Assembly (NCBI RefSeq): GCF_905220565.1
Contig: NC_059404.1
Coordinates: forward strand, 4,244,472 to 4,308,471
Direction: 5' to 3'
DNA: 64,000 nt
Origin: Melitaea cinxia
Taxonomy: Eukaryota; Arthropoda; Insecta; Lepidoptera; Nymphalidae
In this document: one piece after another, positions 24,401 to 36,400 of the stretch
How positions within the stretch are numbered: the stretch's first letter is position 1
How the letters are laid out: each line of letters starts with the position of its first letter
Notes under the pieces: generated by a model
What the model was told of the DNA's origin: nothing
Seen by the model: the letters and a program-made list of their open reading frames with translations, nothing else
Database searches by the model: none
Translations under genes and position numbers: made by a program

Positions 24401-27400
24401 ATTCGTTTGAATGTCATGAAAATTGGAAAATTGAAGGGGCTAAACAAATCGTACCTTTAACTTATCAAGGTTTGTTTTTAATTTTTGTGTTTGTAATTAC
24501 AATAATTAAATGCGTGGCAAATAATTCTACACTTATACTATAAGACTGAATTATAAAATATTATATGATAATATTATGGATGGTATAAAAGATAAAACAT
24601 AAAAGCTTTACGACTACTTACCTTAATAAGAAAAGGGAACAAACACTAAAAAATTTAAACTCAATTGAAATTGTACGGGATGCCTATAATTCGTAAATTC
24701 TGCTTTCAAACATATAATTTATTTTTCAATATACTAGTAATAATATTGTTCAAATACATTAGTATTAAATTCAAAACTAAAAATTATATTGAAAATATAC
24801 TCAAATTCTCTCATAGGCGTACTCTTGGGCAAGATGGGACATTTGCCCGACGCTGACTAAACCGATAATTTTATTTATATACATTTTAGATTTTAATGAT
24901 AAATAGTGTAGATAGTGAAAGTAAATGAAAAGATGATTAAATAAAAAAAAATTACGACAGCTTATCAATTTTTGCATTTATTTGTTTTTGTCCCACCCTT
25001 ACAAAATTCTGGGTACGCCAATAAATCTTGTATATTTTCATCTCTCATGTAACGTCCTTAGAAAATATTTTTAAGAAAATCATGTTCAGCACTTCTTTAT
25101 GTTACTTCCTTCTGTGTGCACTTCTGTGTACACTTCTGTGAGCACAAAATTGAGAGACTAAGCTGTTTTGTCAGATAATTAGCTAATCTAAATACAATTA
25201 TTCAACTCTACGACAAATATACATAAGTTCGATTAATTTTTAACCCTAATTCCGTTACGGTGGACTTATCTCTAGAAGATATCGTTCCGACTTATTAACC
25301 GTAACAACTAATTGACGTGACACTGACCGTAATAACGTGTTATATGTCAAGAGCGAACTTTTTGCGATCAACAGGTGTTTCGAGAGCACGATACTTGTAA
25401 ACTCGCTGTAATTCTGTGACGTAGCGAGGTGACGCAAACGATTAAGTAAGTAACCAATTACAAATTCATATAGGTATGTAATAATATTTCACGAACTTTC
25501 GTTCTACTCTACTTTTCTTATAGTTTTGCAACTCGACACGTTTAGTGCAATATGATTTGTACGCCTAATGATGGAATGAATTGTGGCGTATCCACATGTA
25601 CCTATAGACTTTTTATATGGAAATAATAACGAAACTTCATTTCTTGTTTTTATTTTGTTTATATAAATATTTTTTGGTAAATGTCAAGAATTTGTATTTT
25701 GAATTGTTCTTTATAATTTATGTTTTACAATTTATTAATTGTTAAACGGTTTTATTTAGCTCACCCCGTTTGTTTTATTTTTTATTATTCTTGGGTCAAA
25801 TTTAGTAATTCAAATGTCACCCTCTTCCTGTCAACCGATTAATCTGAAATTTTGTATACACTTTGGATTTTGGTGACAATACAATTATGTTTATTCATTA
25901 TCATTATAAATTCAAGATGGCCGCCGCTACAAAATGGCGGATAATTTATGTTTTATTAATCCCATCAATATGGGTATCAAATGAAAGGGCTCAACAAGCA
26001 GAATACAATATACTATAAAAAATTGAAATCCAAGATGGCGGCCGCTACAAAATGGCGGATAACGTAGGTTTTATCAATCCCATCAATATGGGTATCAAAT
26101 GAAAGGGCTCAACAAGCAGAATACAATATACTATAAAAAATTGAAATACAAGATGGTGGCCGCTACAAAATGGCGGATAACGTAGGTTTTATCGATCCCA
26201 TCAATATGGGTATCAAATGAAAGTGCTCAACCAGTATAATCAATGTACTATATAAAATTAAAATCCAAGATGGCGGCCTCTACAAAATGGCGGATAACTT
26301 AGGTTTTATCAATCCCATCAACATGGGTATCAAATGAAAGGTCTCAACAAGTAGAATACAATTTACTATGCAAAATTGAAATCTAAGCTGGCCGCCGCTA
26401 CCAAATGTCTGATAACAATTTTTTATCAATCCCACCAATATGGGTATCAAATAAAAGGGCTTGACAAGAAGAATACAGTGCACTATACAACCTCAATATT
26501 TAAGATGGGCCTTGCAACAATGAAGCACTAAATGAATTAAACAGAATGCGAAATAAAAACTAGAAAATAAAAATAGGTAAAAAAACTTTTTAAGTTAAAC
26601 GGTTTTATGTTAAACATACATTGCAATGTTTAAGATAAATGTACTAAAAACCAAAAAATAATAAAATAGATACAGTCGTGGGAATTATAAACATATGCAT
26701 AGACTAGACTAAAATAAAACCGTGGGGCACGTCAATTGTCTACAAATTATCGACTTAATGTGCGATAGAAGAATCGTTTAATTCGTCGTTAAAATAGGCA
26801 GTTGGCCCGCAGACGGTGAGGAAATTACTTACTATTTTTTTGCTCATGGAAATTCCAATAGTTATACACTCCATGTAAATAAAAGAGATGTTTCAACTAG
26901 TTTATCGTTGGACATTCACACTGCTGGCTGGCGAGGAATCGTTTCACTGCTCGTAGTTTGTCTTTAATCGACAAAACATATGATAAAAGTACTACTCGCT
27001 CACCACTATGAAACCCTAAAACTCGCTTATAATCGAGCTTGCTAGCTTGTTTCCACATTCAAGCCCTACTTATCACACGTCCATCGTTGTCGGTTGAACA
27101 ACTGCCTAATTATAGTGTAACATTACAAAACAAACATTTTAATCAACGATTGTAGACAATTGACGTGCCCCACGGTTTTATTTTAGTCTAGTCTATGCAT
27201 ATGTTTATAATTCCCACGACTGTATCTATTTTATTATTTTTTGGTTTTTAGTACATTTATCTTAAACATTGCAATGTATGTTTAACATAAAACCGTTTAA
27301 CTAAAAAAGTTTTTTTACCTATTTTTATTTATATTTTACTACGTGCACGTTGTTTTGGAATTATATTGTATATTTTGCTATGTGAAAATTATTTTTTATA

Positions 27401-30400
27401 TTATTATTATTATTCTTTAATAAAGAGTCGGTGGAGATTACGAAGATCTTATCATTACCGTTTAATAGCTCATTCGCTAAAAAATTATTACTTTCAAACT
27501 GGATGTGATCTTAATGTTGTTTGTAATCGAGCGTCATAACATTTGATACATTTTATATCATAATATGAAACTATGAACTTTGCAGCGTTTTACTATTGCA
27601 ATAGAACACAATACGAAATTCAAGCCCGGCGTCAGTACGTGACATAAAAATTCACTTTTACACGCATAAAATATTTAACTATTTTAACGACGGCATTTTA
27701 GTGGAAACAAAGATCAATATTCTAATAATATTATTAGTATTTAATTTCAAAATTCACGGCTAATATTTTTTTACACGTAAATTGTTGAAAGGAAAATGTA
27801 TTAAAACAGTTTTCCTGAATTATATTGTCATCGTTCTTACGCATACTATTACGCAGACGCTTGGTATGTGACGTAAACATTTGATATGCTAATGTTCATA
27901 AAAACCATTTAATTTATTTTACCTAAAAGTACTAATTTATATAGTGTTGCTTTAAAAACATTACCACGCTAGGTTGAAAAAGTACTCTTTAAAACCCGTG
28001 GCCTATATTCAGAAAACGTGACGTTATACCTACTAGGAACTGTTAAATTTCGAACTTTGAACGAATCAAAACGAATCGTTTACTAAATACCAGGCGTTAG
28101 TCATCAAATACAAATATACCTTTTTACATTTTACTTTTAGGTATGTATACCTGTTAATTTGATTCTTATAAATAAGCATATTGTTTGACCATATACCTAT
28201 TACAACCTACGGTACGAAACATAATTTTATTGCTTGTAGTTATCCTTCTCTATATTTCCTTATATCTTATGGTTAAATGTTCTTTGTAGTTATTTCGTTT
28301 GAAGTTATTCACATTTAAAACATGGAATTGCATTATTTTATTTAAACAGCGACAAGATAAAACCTTGCACAAAATTTTTAACAGTTCTTATGAAACATTT
28401 AGGTTTTATTTTATCTACTGACGGTTTGATACAAAACATAGTTTTTACTTTAAAATAATTAGACGCATAACGAAATAAACAATTAAACAAACGGAATATT
28501 AATTGAAATGTACTAAAACAGGACGAAAATTGATTAATCTCAAACGAAATCTCGGTGACAGAGTATTTCTCGTTTTCAACAAGAGATTACTATCGTTTGA
28601 GATAGTAAAAATGTTCAATTCGGATTCATTAATCAATAAATTATTACTTTAAATATATGTGTAAAATATATGCTAGTAAATGAATAAATAATTAATGCAG
28701 CATTTGGGTGCAATTGTGCTTGTGATGACGCCTTCATGACGGAATTTTGGTAAAATAGTTATCTAATTTCTAGTTCAATCATTTTGTAATAGTATCTGCT
28801 GACTAGTGTCATAACTAAGACATGTATAAATTATTAAGAGTTAAAGGCAAAATATACTAAAATAATTGAAATTTATTTAATTTTAGGTATGTGTGTCGGA
28901 TTTTTTTTTTTTTTATTTGATTAAGATATTAAAATATTTGCGTTGAAAAATATGCTGTTATTGCGATGTAAATACGTGTGGTAAGTGTCGTATAAGTTTA
29001 TGGAATATTTACAAAGTTTGTTAGTTATTGTGCTCTTTCTTTGACGAAGGTAAATCTTATCGAGAAACAATCTCGTATCTATTTCATTGTGTAAAATTAT
29101 TACAAACTTATTACTATTATTAGTAGATAAACATATAAAAGGAAAGTTATGAATTACTTTCGGGTAAAACGACGGTAATACATGGCCGCTGTTTCATTTA
29201 TCTTTTTAAATAGTATCTATAATCACGAAAAAAAGTATGATATTTAGTCTTGTTTTTTGCTAATCATCTATTATAAAATGTCTCCTTTTTATGAAATAGT
29301 CTAAAACAATAGAAGTAGCCTTATTTCAGACTTGCATAGATACCCTACACATGTGCTATAAAAGTAGAACATAATATGAGAGACCTACATTCAGTGCCAG
29401 TACAAGGTGGATCAGTCGATTGATATTGTTAGCTTTATAATAAGCATTCCATGTCTGAATTGAAATATGATCCAGTACAATCACTATATAGGGTCATTGC
29501 GCCTGTTCGCGTCCACTTAGTGCAGTTGGCAAGTTTGAAGAAGAAAATAAAAATGTTCCCGCACTAATTTCTATGAAAAATTTATTTACTGTGTTCATTA
29601 TATAGTCTATTTAAAGATTAATTTTCAGTTTTGTTCGAAACATCTTGTTATTATTTTATTTAAATACAAACGTCAAAATTAGGCGATTTACCCAGTTTGC
29701 GTCCATAAAATCCAATTTGCGTCCACCCGCTGGACCACTTCGCGTCCACCAGCTTAGAAAAGGAATAAAGAGGTGATATTTTTATAATAATGTAAAGAGA
29801 CATTGGATTTTAATAATTTATTTATTGAAGAATTATTGTTATTTAAAAATCAACATATTAACATTAATAAATCACTATAAAGAAAATAATACACCTATTT
29901 ACTCTTCTAAACATTGATAGAACTTAAAATTAAAAAACAAATTAGGTACCTATGTAGTCAGTAAATAGTAATTCCACTTTTAAAATTCAACAATTATCTG
30001 TTCTGTGAATTTTAAAGAAATGTAAGCAAGCTAAAGATCAGCCTGTAATTACAATCACAGCAGCCTTTCGCAGTCGACTACTGGACATAGGCCTCGACAA
30101 GTTCACTCCTGTGTTTTGCCCATAGTCACTACGCTGGGCAGACGGGTTGGTGACCGCAAGCCTGGCATTGTCGTACCGAAGACGCTGCTGCCCGTCTTCG
30201 TCCTGTGTATTTCAAAGCCAGCAGTTGGATGGATATCCCGCCATCGGTCGGCTTTTTAAGTTCCGAGGTAGTACAGGAACTTAGTCGCCTCTTACGACAC
30301 CCACGGGAAGAGAGGGGGTGTTTATATTCTTTGATGCCGTAAGCACACAGCACCACAAAGATCAGCCTTGATTAATAATAATTATGGAAACAAAATACGA

Positions 30401-33400
30401 GGTGCACACATATCTCCATTCGCATTAAATATTAATAATACCGCTGTTTTCTTCTTCGTTACTTGGTTTTATTTGATACTAGCTGTGCTCGCGACTTCAT
30501 TCGCGTGTAATTATAATTATAATAAAAAAAATTGTTCTGTTCGTAGAATTACAAAATAAATAAATTTCTAAAATAAAATAAATAGATGGTAACGTCAAAA
30601 TCAGTCCAGTCGTTTCAGTAATAGTAGTAGCCGGAGCAAACAGACAGACAGACAGACAAAAATTCTAAAAAATGTTTTTATTTATTTATTTATTTTATTT
30701 TCTTACATCTAATATTACAGGCATAACCCAATTCATTAGACATAGTAAAGGAGACAAAAAGCGAAAGGAAAAAAATGTTAAACTATAATTAAAAAAGAAT
30801 TGGCTGACTTGAACATAATACTAAAAACAAAACAATAATAAATATAAAAATATTAAATTCATTTCTCATAACATATTATATACAAAGTAACTTTTGCGAA
30901 TTCACTCCACGAATAAGAAAAAAGGTCTAGTGTGTCAGCCACCAAGTTTAGCGTTCTGACGGAACGAGCAAGGGGGCCGTTGCGCACTAGCTCGGTTCTG
31001 CCGTGGGGTACTGCAAATAAGCTCGGTCGCTGTCTTCGTTGTAGATGATACCTATGGAGTACGCTCAAACCTATCCACTGCAGTACCCCTGGATTATTGA
31101 CAATAACGCGAAATAATTTTAAAATATAAGTTGCCAGAGCCAGCTCTCTCCTAGTCTCCAACTTGTTGTATCCAACCATGCCCAATACAAACAATGTTGG
31201 ATACATCATGGGATACAAGGGATACACGCCATAAAGCCTATGGTAAAGAAACCTGGTGAATTTATTTTTAACACGTTCCAGTATGAGACTGTATTTGACT
31301 TCATGTGTAGACCATACTACCGCATTATACTCAAGCTGACTTCTTATTAGGGCATCATACAGTAAAGAGATTGCTTATTTTGGTATATGTACCGTGTATA
31401 AATCAATATACATTTAGTAAAAAGGTGTTACTTTAATATTACAAACAGACACTCCAATTTTATTTATTTGTGTAGATAAGTTTTGTACCCTCTTGGTCTG
31501 CCCCCACTGATTTTATCCAATATCGTAATAGCATATTTTTTGCATAGGTGCTTGTCTTACCGATTTCTTCTTCTCTTGGATGTCATGCAAATCTTCCCTT
31601 AAATCTTCCTTTGTGTATGTTCTTTTTTCCTTCTTCTTTCTTATCTGCAAAGAACTCATCTTAAACAGAAAAAAATAAGAAAGAAATTACTTATTTCATT
31701 CAAAGTAGAATAGGTATTAAACTTTTACTTTTATGTATTAAACTTATAGAATTAATTTAAAAAATGGACGCGATTTAGTTTTCTTATTAATCCCTTTAGG
31801 TATAGTTTGCGTCCATTGCGGACGCAAAGTGGAAGTTTTATAAATTCGGTGTAGCAGTTCGCGTCCACCTTATTTTAACTATTAAGTATAAAAAAAAATA
31901 AGCAAATTCATAATTATTATAATTCCTTTTATCATAACCAACGCCTAGAAACAGCTATGTATTCAAAATAAACATAAAACAATAAAAGACTCACCTTCAA
32001 ACGAACCACTGCCCACTATTTTCTTCTCATTATTCCGTGCCTTCGCGCTCTCTTGTTGAACAGCCCTCACTAACTATTTTTTTTACCCAGGATTGCTTGG
32101 ACGCACGGAACTTTTGTCTATGCGTACGTGCCTCTTATACATTGAGGTATTAGCCGGTAATTATTTTTCGACTTATTGGTGTCTTAGTATACTTAATTTC
32201 GAGACTTTTCAAAGTGAGATCCGTAAAATGGACGCGAATTGGGCGGTGGACGCGAACAGGCGCAATGACCCTAAGTACACGTATGTACCTACTAACCTAA
32301 CTACCTTCCTATTATAAATATAAGTGTTACCAACCTTAAATAATCAAAAGAAAATTAATTAAAACGAAGCATTCATCTAACAAATGAAGATTTCGAAAAC
32401 AAGAATAATAATAATTTTTCAAATGAGCAGAGGATTTATTGTAACGAACACATTTCAAAGAGATTAGAAAGTTTTTCAAGGAATTTCTTTACAAATATAA
32501 TTATGTTATCTATGAAAAGAAATTGCGTGCTTAAACAGCAATCGTAGATACAGTTTTAATTTTAACACTTCAAAATCCGCACTAAGTACTAACGTGACCC
32601 GGATATTAGACGCGTGTTTCCTTTTGAATTCGATTAAAACCTTCACACGCGGAAGTCATAGATGTACTGAAATCTAGAAGTAATTTACTTAAATCCATAA
32701 CATGTGTGGTTGCTATGGCTACGTTATCCGCCGTGCCAAAATAGCGGTAAAAGCAATTTCGTATGATAATAATATCATGCAAAGAATATACAACAGTTCC
32801 TCTTTTCTATGTTAAGATATAAATATTAATTATTATTAACAATCTCGATTTTAAGTCGAAGTTGAAGAAAACTGATATAATAATAATTGTGTTTGCTAGC
32901 AAACGAAAAAAACCGACTTCGATTACATCGACAAGTAATACAACACAAGTAACCGAAAAAAAATTAACAAACGCACTAAGTCGTCACTGCGATTTTCGAG
33001 GGTTCCCCTCGATTTCTATCAGATTCCATCATCAGATCCTTGTTTCTTTACCATGGGATATCATCACCTTTGGGATATCTCCTTTCCAACAAAAAAATAA
33101 TTATCAAAATCGGTTCATATACGACGTTATCCCCGAATATACGTAAAAAATATGTAACCTCCTTCTTTTTTGAAGTCGGTTAAAAAGATTTTACGTTTAC
33201 TAACATCTATACAATAATGTGTCGTGCACACGGTTAAAAAATACAGATCTTTTTATATGAAGTCGGTTAGTGAAAAAATTAAACCACATTATAATATTTA
33301 ATTCTTGTTTTTTAACCGGGTTCCAAAAAAGGAGGAGGTTCTCAAGTCGACTGTATTTTTTTATGTATGTTACTTCAGAACTTTTGACTGGGTGGAGCGA

Positions 33401-36400
33401 TTTCGACAAATTTTCTTTTGATCGAAAGGTGATGTGTGTCATTTGGTCCCATTTAAATTTATTTGAAATCTAAGAACTACTTTTCGAGCTATATCTAAAA
33501 TGCGTCTTTACTTGACGCTTTTTCCGTCGACCTACGTTGTATTATACCGTATAACTTCTGGTCTACTGGATGTACCGATTTTGATAATTCTTTTTTTGTT
33601 GAAAAGGAGATATCCCTAGTTTGGTACCATGATAAGGAAACCAGGATCTGATGATGGGATCCCAGAGAAACTGAGGGAAACTCTTGAAAATCCGCAATAA
33701 CTTTTTACTGGGTTACCCGATTTTGATAATTTTTAATTTAATCAAAAGCTGATGTCATGATTATCATGTGGTCACATATAAATTTTATCGAGATCTGATA
33801 ACTACTTTTTGAGTAATCTTTGATAACGCGTAGTTACTTGACCATTTTTTCTTCGATCTACGTTGTATTACTCGTCGATGTAATTGAAGTCGGTTCTTTT
33901 TTCGTTTGCGAGCAAACACAATTATTGCGAATGTGAACAAAGTAAGTACCTACTATTAAAAAAAATGAAAGTACAGCGTCCACGTTTTTGGTAACTAATC
34001 TGCTGACCTGACTAGATGCAGTACAGTATGACATTATATAACAGATAAACAACAATAACTAGGCATTTAATCTATACAATTAAATAAAACCGACCGATTT
34101 TGATGGGACTTTCACTGGCAGATAGCTGATGTAATAAGGAGTAACTTAGGCTACTTTAATTTTAGAAATTTATTTTATAACTCTGCGAACTGATCAATAA
34201 CTTTTTTGTTAGATTCCACGCAGACGGAGTCGCGAACACAGCTAGTAAATAAATAAACACCTCGAATTTAACGGCCCTCACTAGGATTAAGTCCTGTGTC
34301 AGGGGTCCGGAAACATACACAATACACACAAGCACAAACGCCCAAATCACAGCAAACATTTGTATGACCAATACAAATTTAGGTATGCCATGGTAGTCGA
34401 ATAATATTAAGATAATAAAATTGTAAATGCACATCATTTTAAAATTCTTTACTATTACTACCAATATAATGTATTAATTGAACGCTAACATCGCGGAAGT
34501 AGATAGCAAAATGTGGTTTCTTGTATTTGTTGTTATGTTATTTGCAGATTTTTATATTGTTTTAATACTGTCCTTGTTAGCAGAACAAGTTAAAGGATTG
34601 AAATATAAGTATCTATAAATACGTCTGCTGTTGTAAAGTGATACATTTGGTGTCTAGAGCAAAGGTGTGAGTTTAGTCGTATGGATGTAATCACCTAATG
34701 TATTTGTAAATAGTACCCATTGCATTGAAACAACTTTTTCAGATTTTATCGCGGTATATTAGGTTTTTTACATGCCTGACGTTTCGGATACTTTACAGCA
34801 ACCATGGTCTCGGGTGGACTAATCCGAAAAAGTGTTTTATTATAATGAGTGAAACTCGCCTAAACATTAGAAAAAAAAAATGTAGTACACATTTTTAATT
34901 AAAATTTGATGTTGCTTGTACGTATGCCGCTGCTGGGCGAAAGCCTCTTAGTCTACAGACTTATCAAGTGCTTACGTTATAAACCACCGAGGACCGAGGA
35001 GAAAGGACCGGACGTAATTGCTCTGCGTCATAGTACGGAGACCTACAAGGTCAAATTATCAGTCACCATGGTATCAAATATGTAAATAAAAAAAGTATAC
35101 TGTATTATTTATTACACATGAGATAAAATGAATGTAATGAAATCGATATCAGATAAGCGCGATGACCTATCATTAACCGACTTCCAAAAAAGGAGGAGGT
35201 TCTCAATTCGACTGTATTTTTTTTTATGTATGTTACATCAGAACTTTTGACCGGGTGGACCGATTTCGACAAATTTTGTTTTAATCGAAAGGTGGTGTGT
35301 GTCACATGGTCCCATTTAAATTTATTTGAGATCTAACAACTACTTTTCGAGTTATATCTAATAATGCGTTTTTACTTGACGCTTGTTTCGTCGACCTACG
35401 TTGTATTATACCGCATAACTTTTTACTAGATGTACCGATTTCGATAATTCTTTTTTTTTTGGAAAAAGGATATCCCTAGTTTGGCCATATATAGCATGAT
35501 AAGGAAACCAGGATCTGATGATGGGATCCCAGAGAAATCAAGGGGAACTCTCGAAAATCCGCAATAACTTTTTACTGGGTGTACCGATTTTGATAATTTT
35601 TGATTTAATCGAAAGCTGATGTTTATCATGTAGTCACATATAAATTTTATCGAGATCTGATAACCACTTTTTGAGTATCTTTGATAACTCGTAGTTACTT
35701 GACTATTTTTTCGTCGATCTACGTTGTATTACTCGTCGATGTAATTGAAGTCGGTTTTTTTTAAACACAATTATTTTTTTTTTTTATTTTTTTTTTTTTT
35801 TTTATGTCACTAGGTCAACAAACAAGCGTACGGCTCACCTGATGGTAAGCGATTACCGTAGCTTATAGACGTCTGCAACACCAGAAGCATCGCAAGCGCG
35901 TTGCGGACCCAATCCCCAATCCCCCCAGGAGCTCTGGTCACCTTACTCACCAACAGGAACACAATACTGCTTGAAAACAGTATTATTTTGCTGTGATCTT
36001 CTGTAAGGTCGAGGTACTACCCCAGTCGGGCTGCTCCATATTTTGAGCAGGAAATTCCTGCTGTGCCCTACCTCAGTTTATTAAAAGTATACCACACGGC
36101 GACGGTTTACAAATAAATTGTGGATTCTCTTTTTATTTATAAACTCCGATCTCATAGTGGCTATCATAATTTGTTACTGAATACTGATTGTTTGATCAAT
36201 AATTTTTTATTTCTGTCGATCATTCGCCGATTTACAATTACTTTTATTTTTATTTAAAAGCCTTAAGTAGAAACAACGAAATTATCATCAATTGAATGTC
36301 CTTATCTTAATTACTTGTGCATAGCATATTAGTAGAACGTAACAATGTCTTGCATTTTTTGATAATGATTTTGATCTTGAAGCGAATGTTGGAAGGTATT

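Larger units (their letters stand above)
29491..32271 (-). mobile_element. Pogo-like TIR element, copy 2 (2781 bp, inverted)
   Basis: Reverse complement of 14974-17754: a base at p in copy 1 lies at 47245-p here. The lengths are equal and the three longest chance or relic ORFs are identical in length and translation, so no indels separate the copies. Flanked by TA. In malic-enzyme intron 1, head-to-head with copy 1 across about 11.7 kb that contains exons 2 and 3. Confidence 0.88.

Noticed and set aside
25914..26508. CRISPR-like array
   Set aside because: The whole 118-bp unit is repeated with no unique spacers, and the context is a eukaryotic intron.
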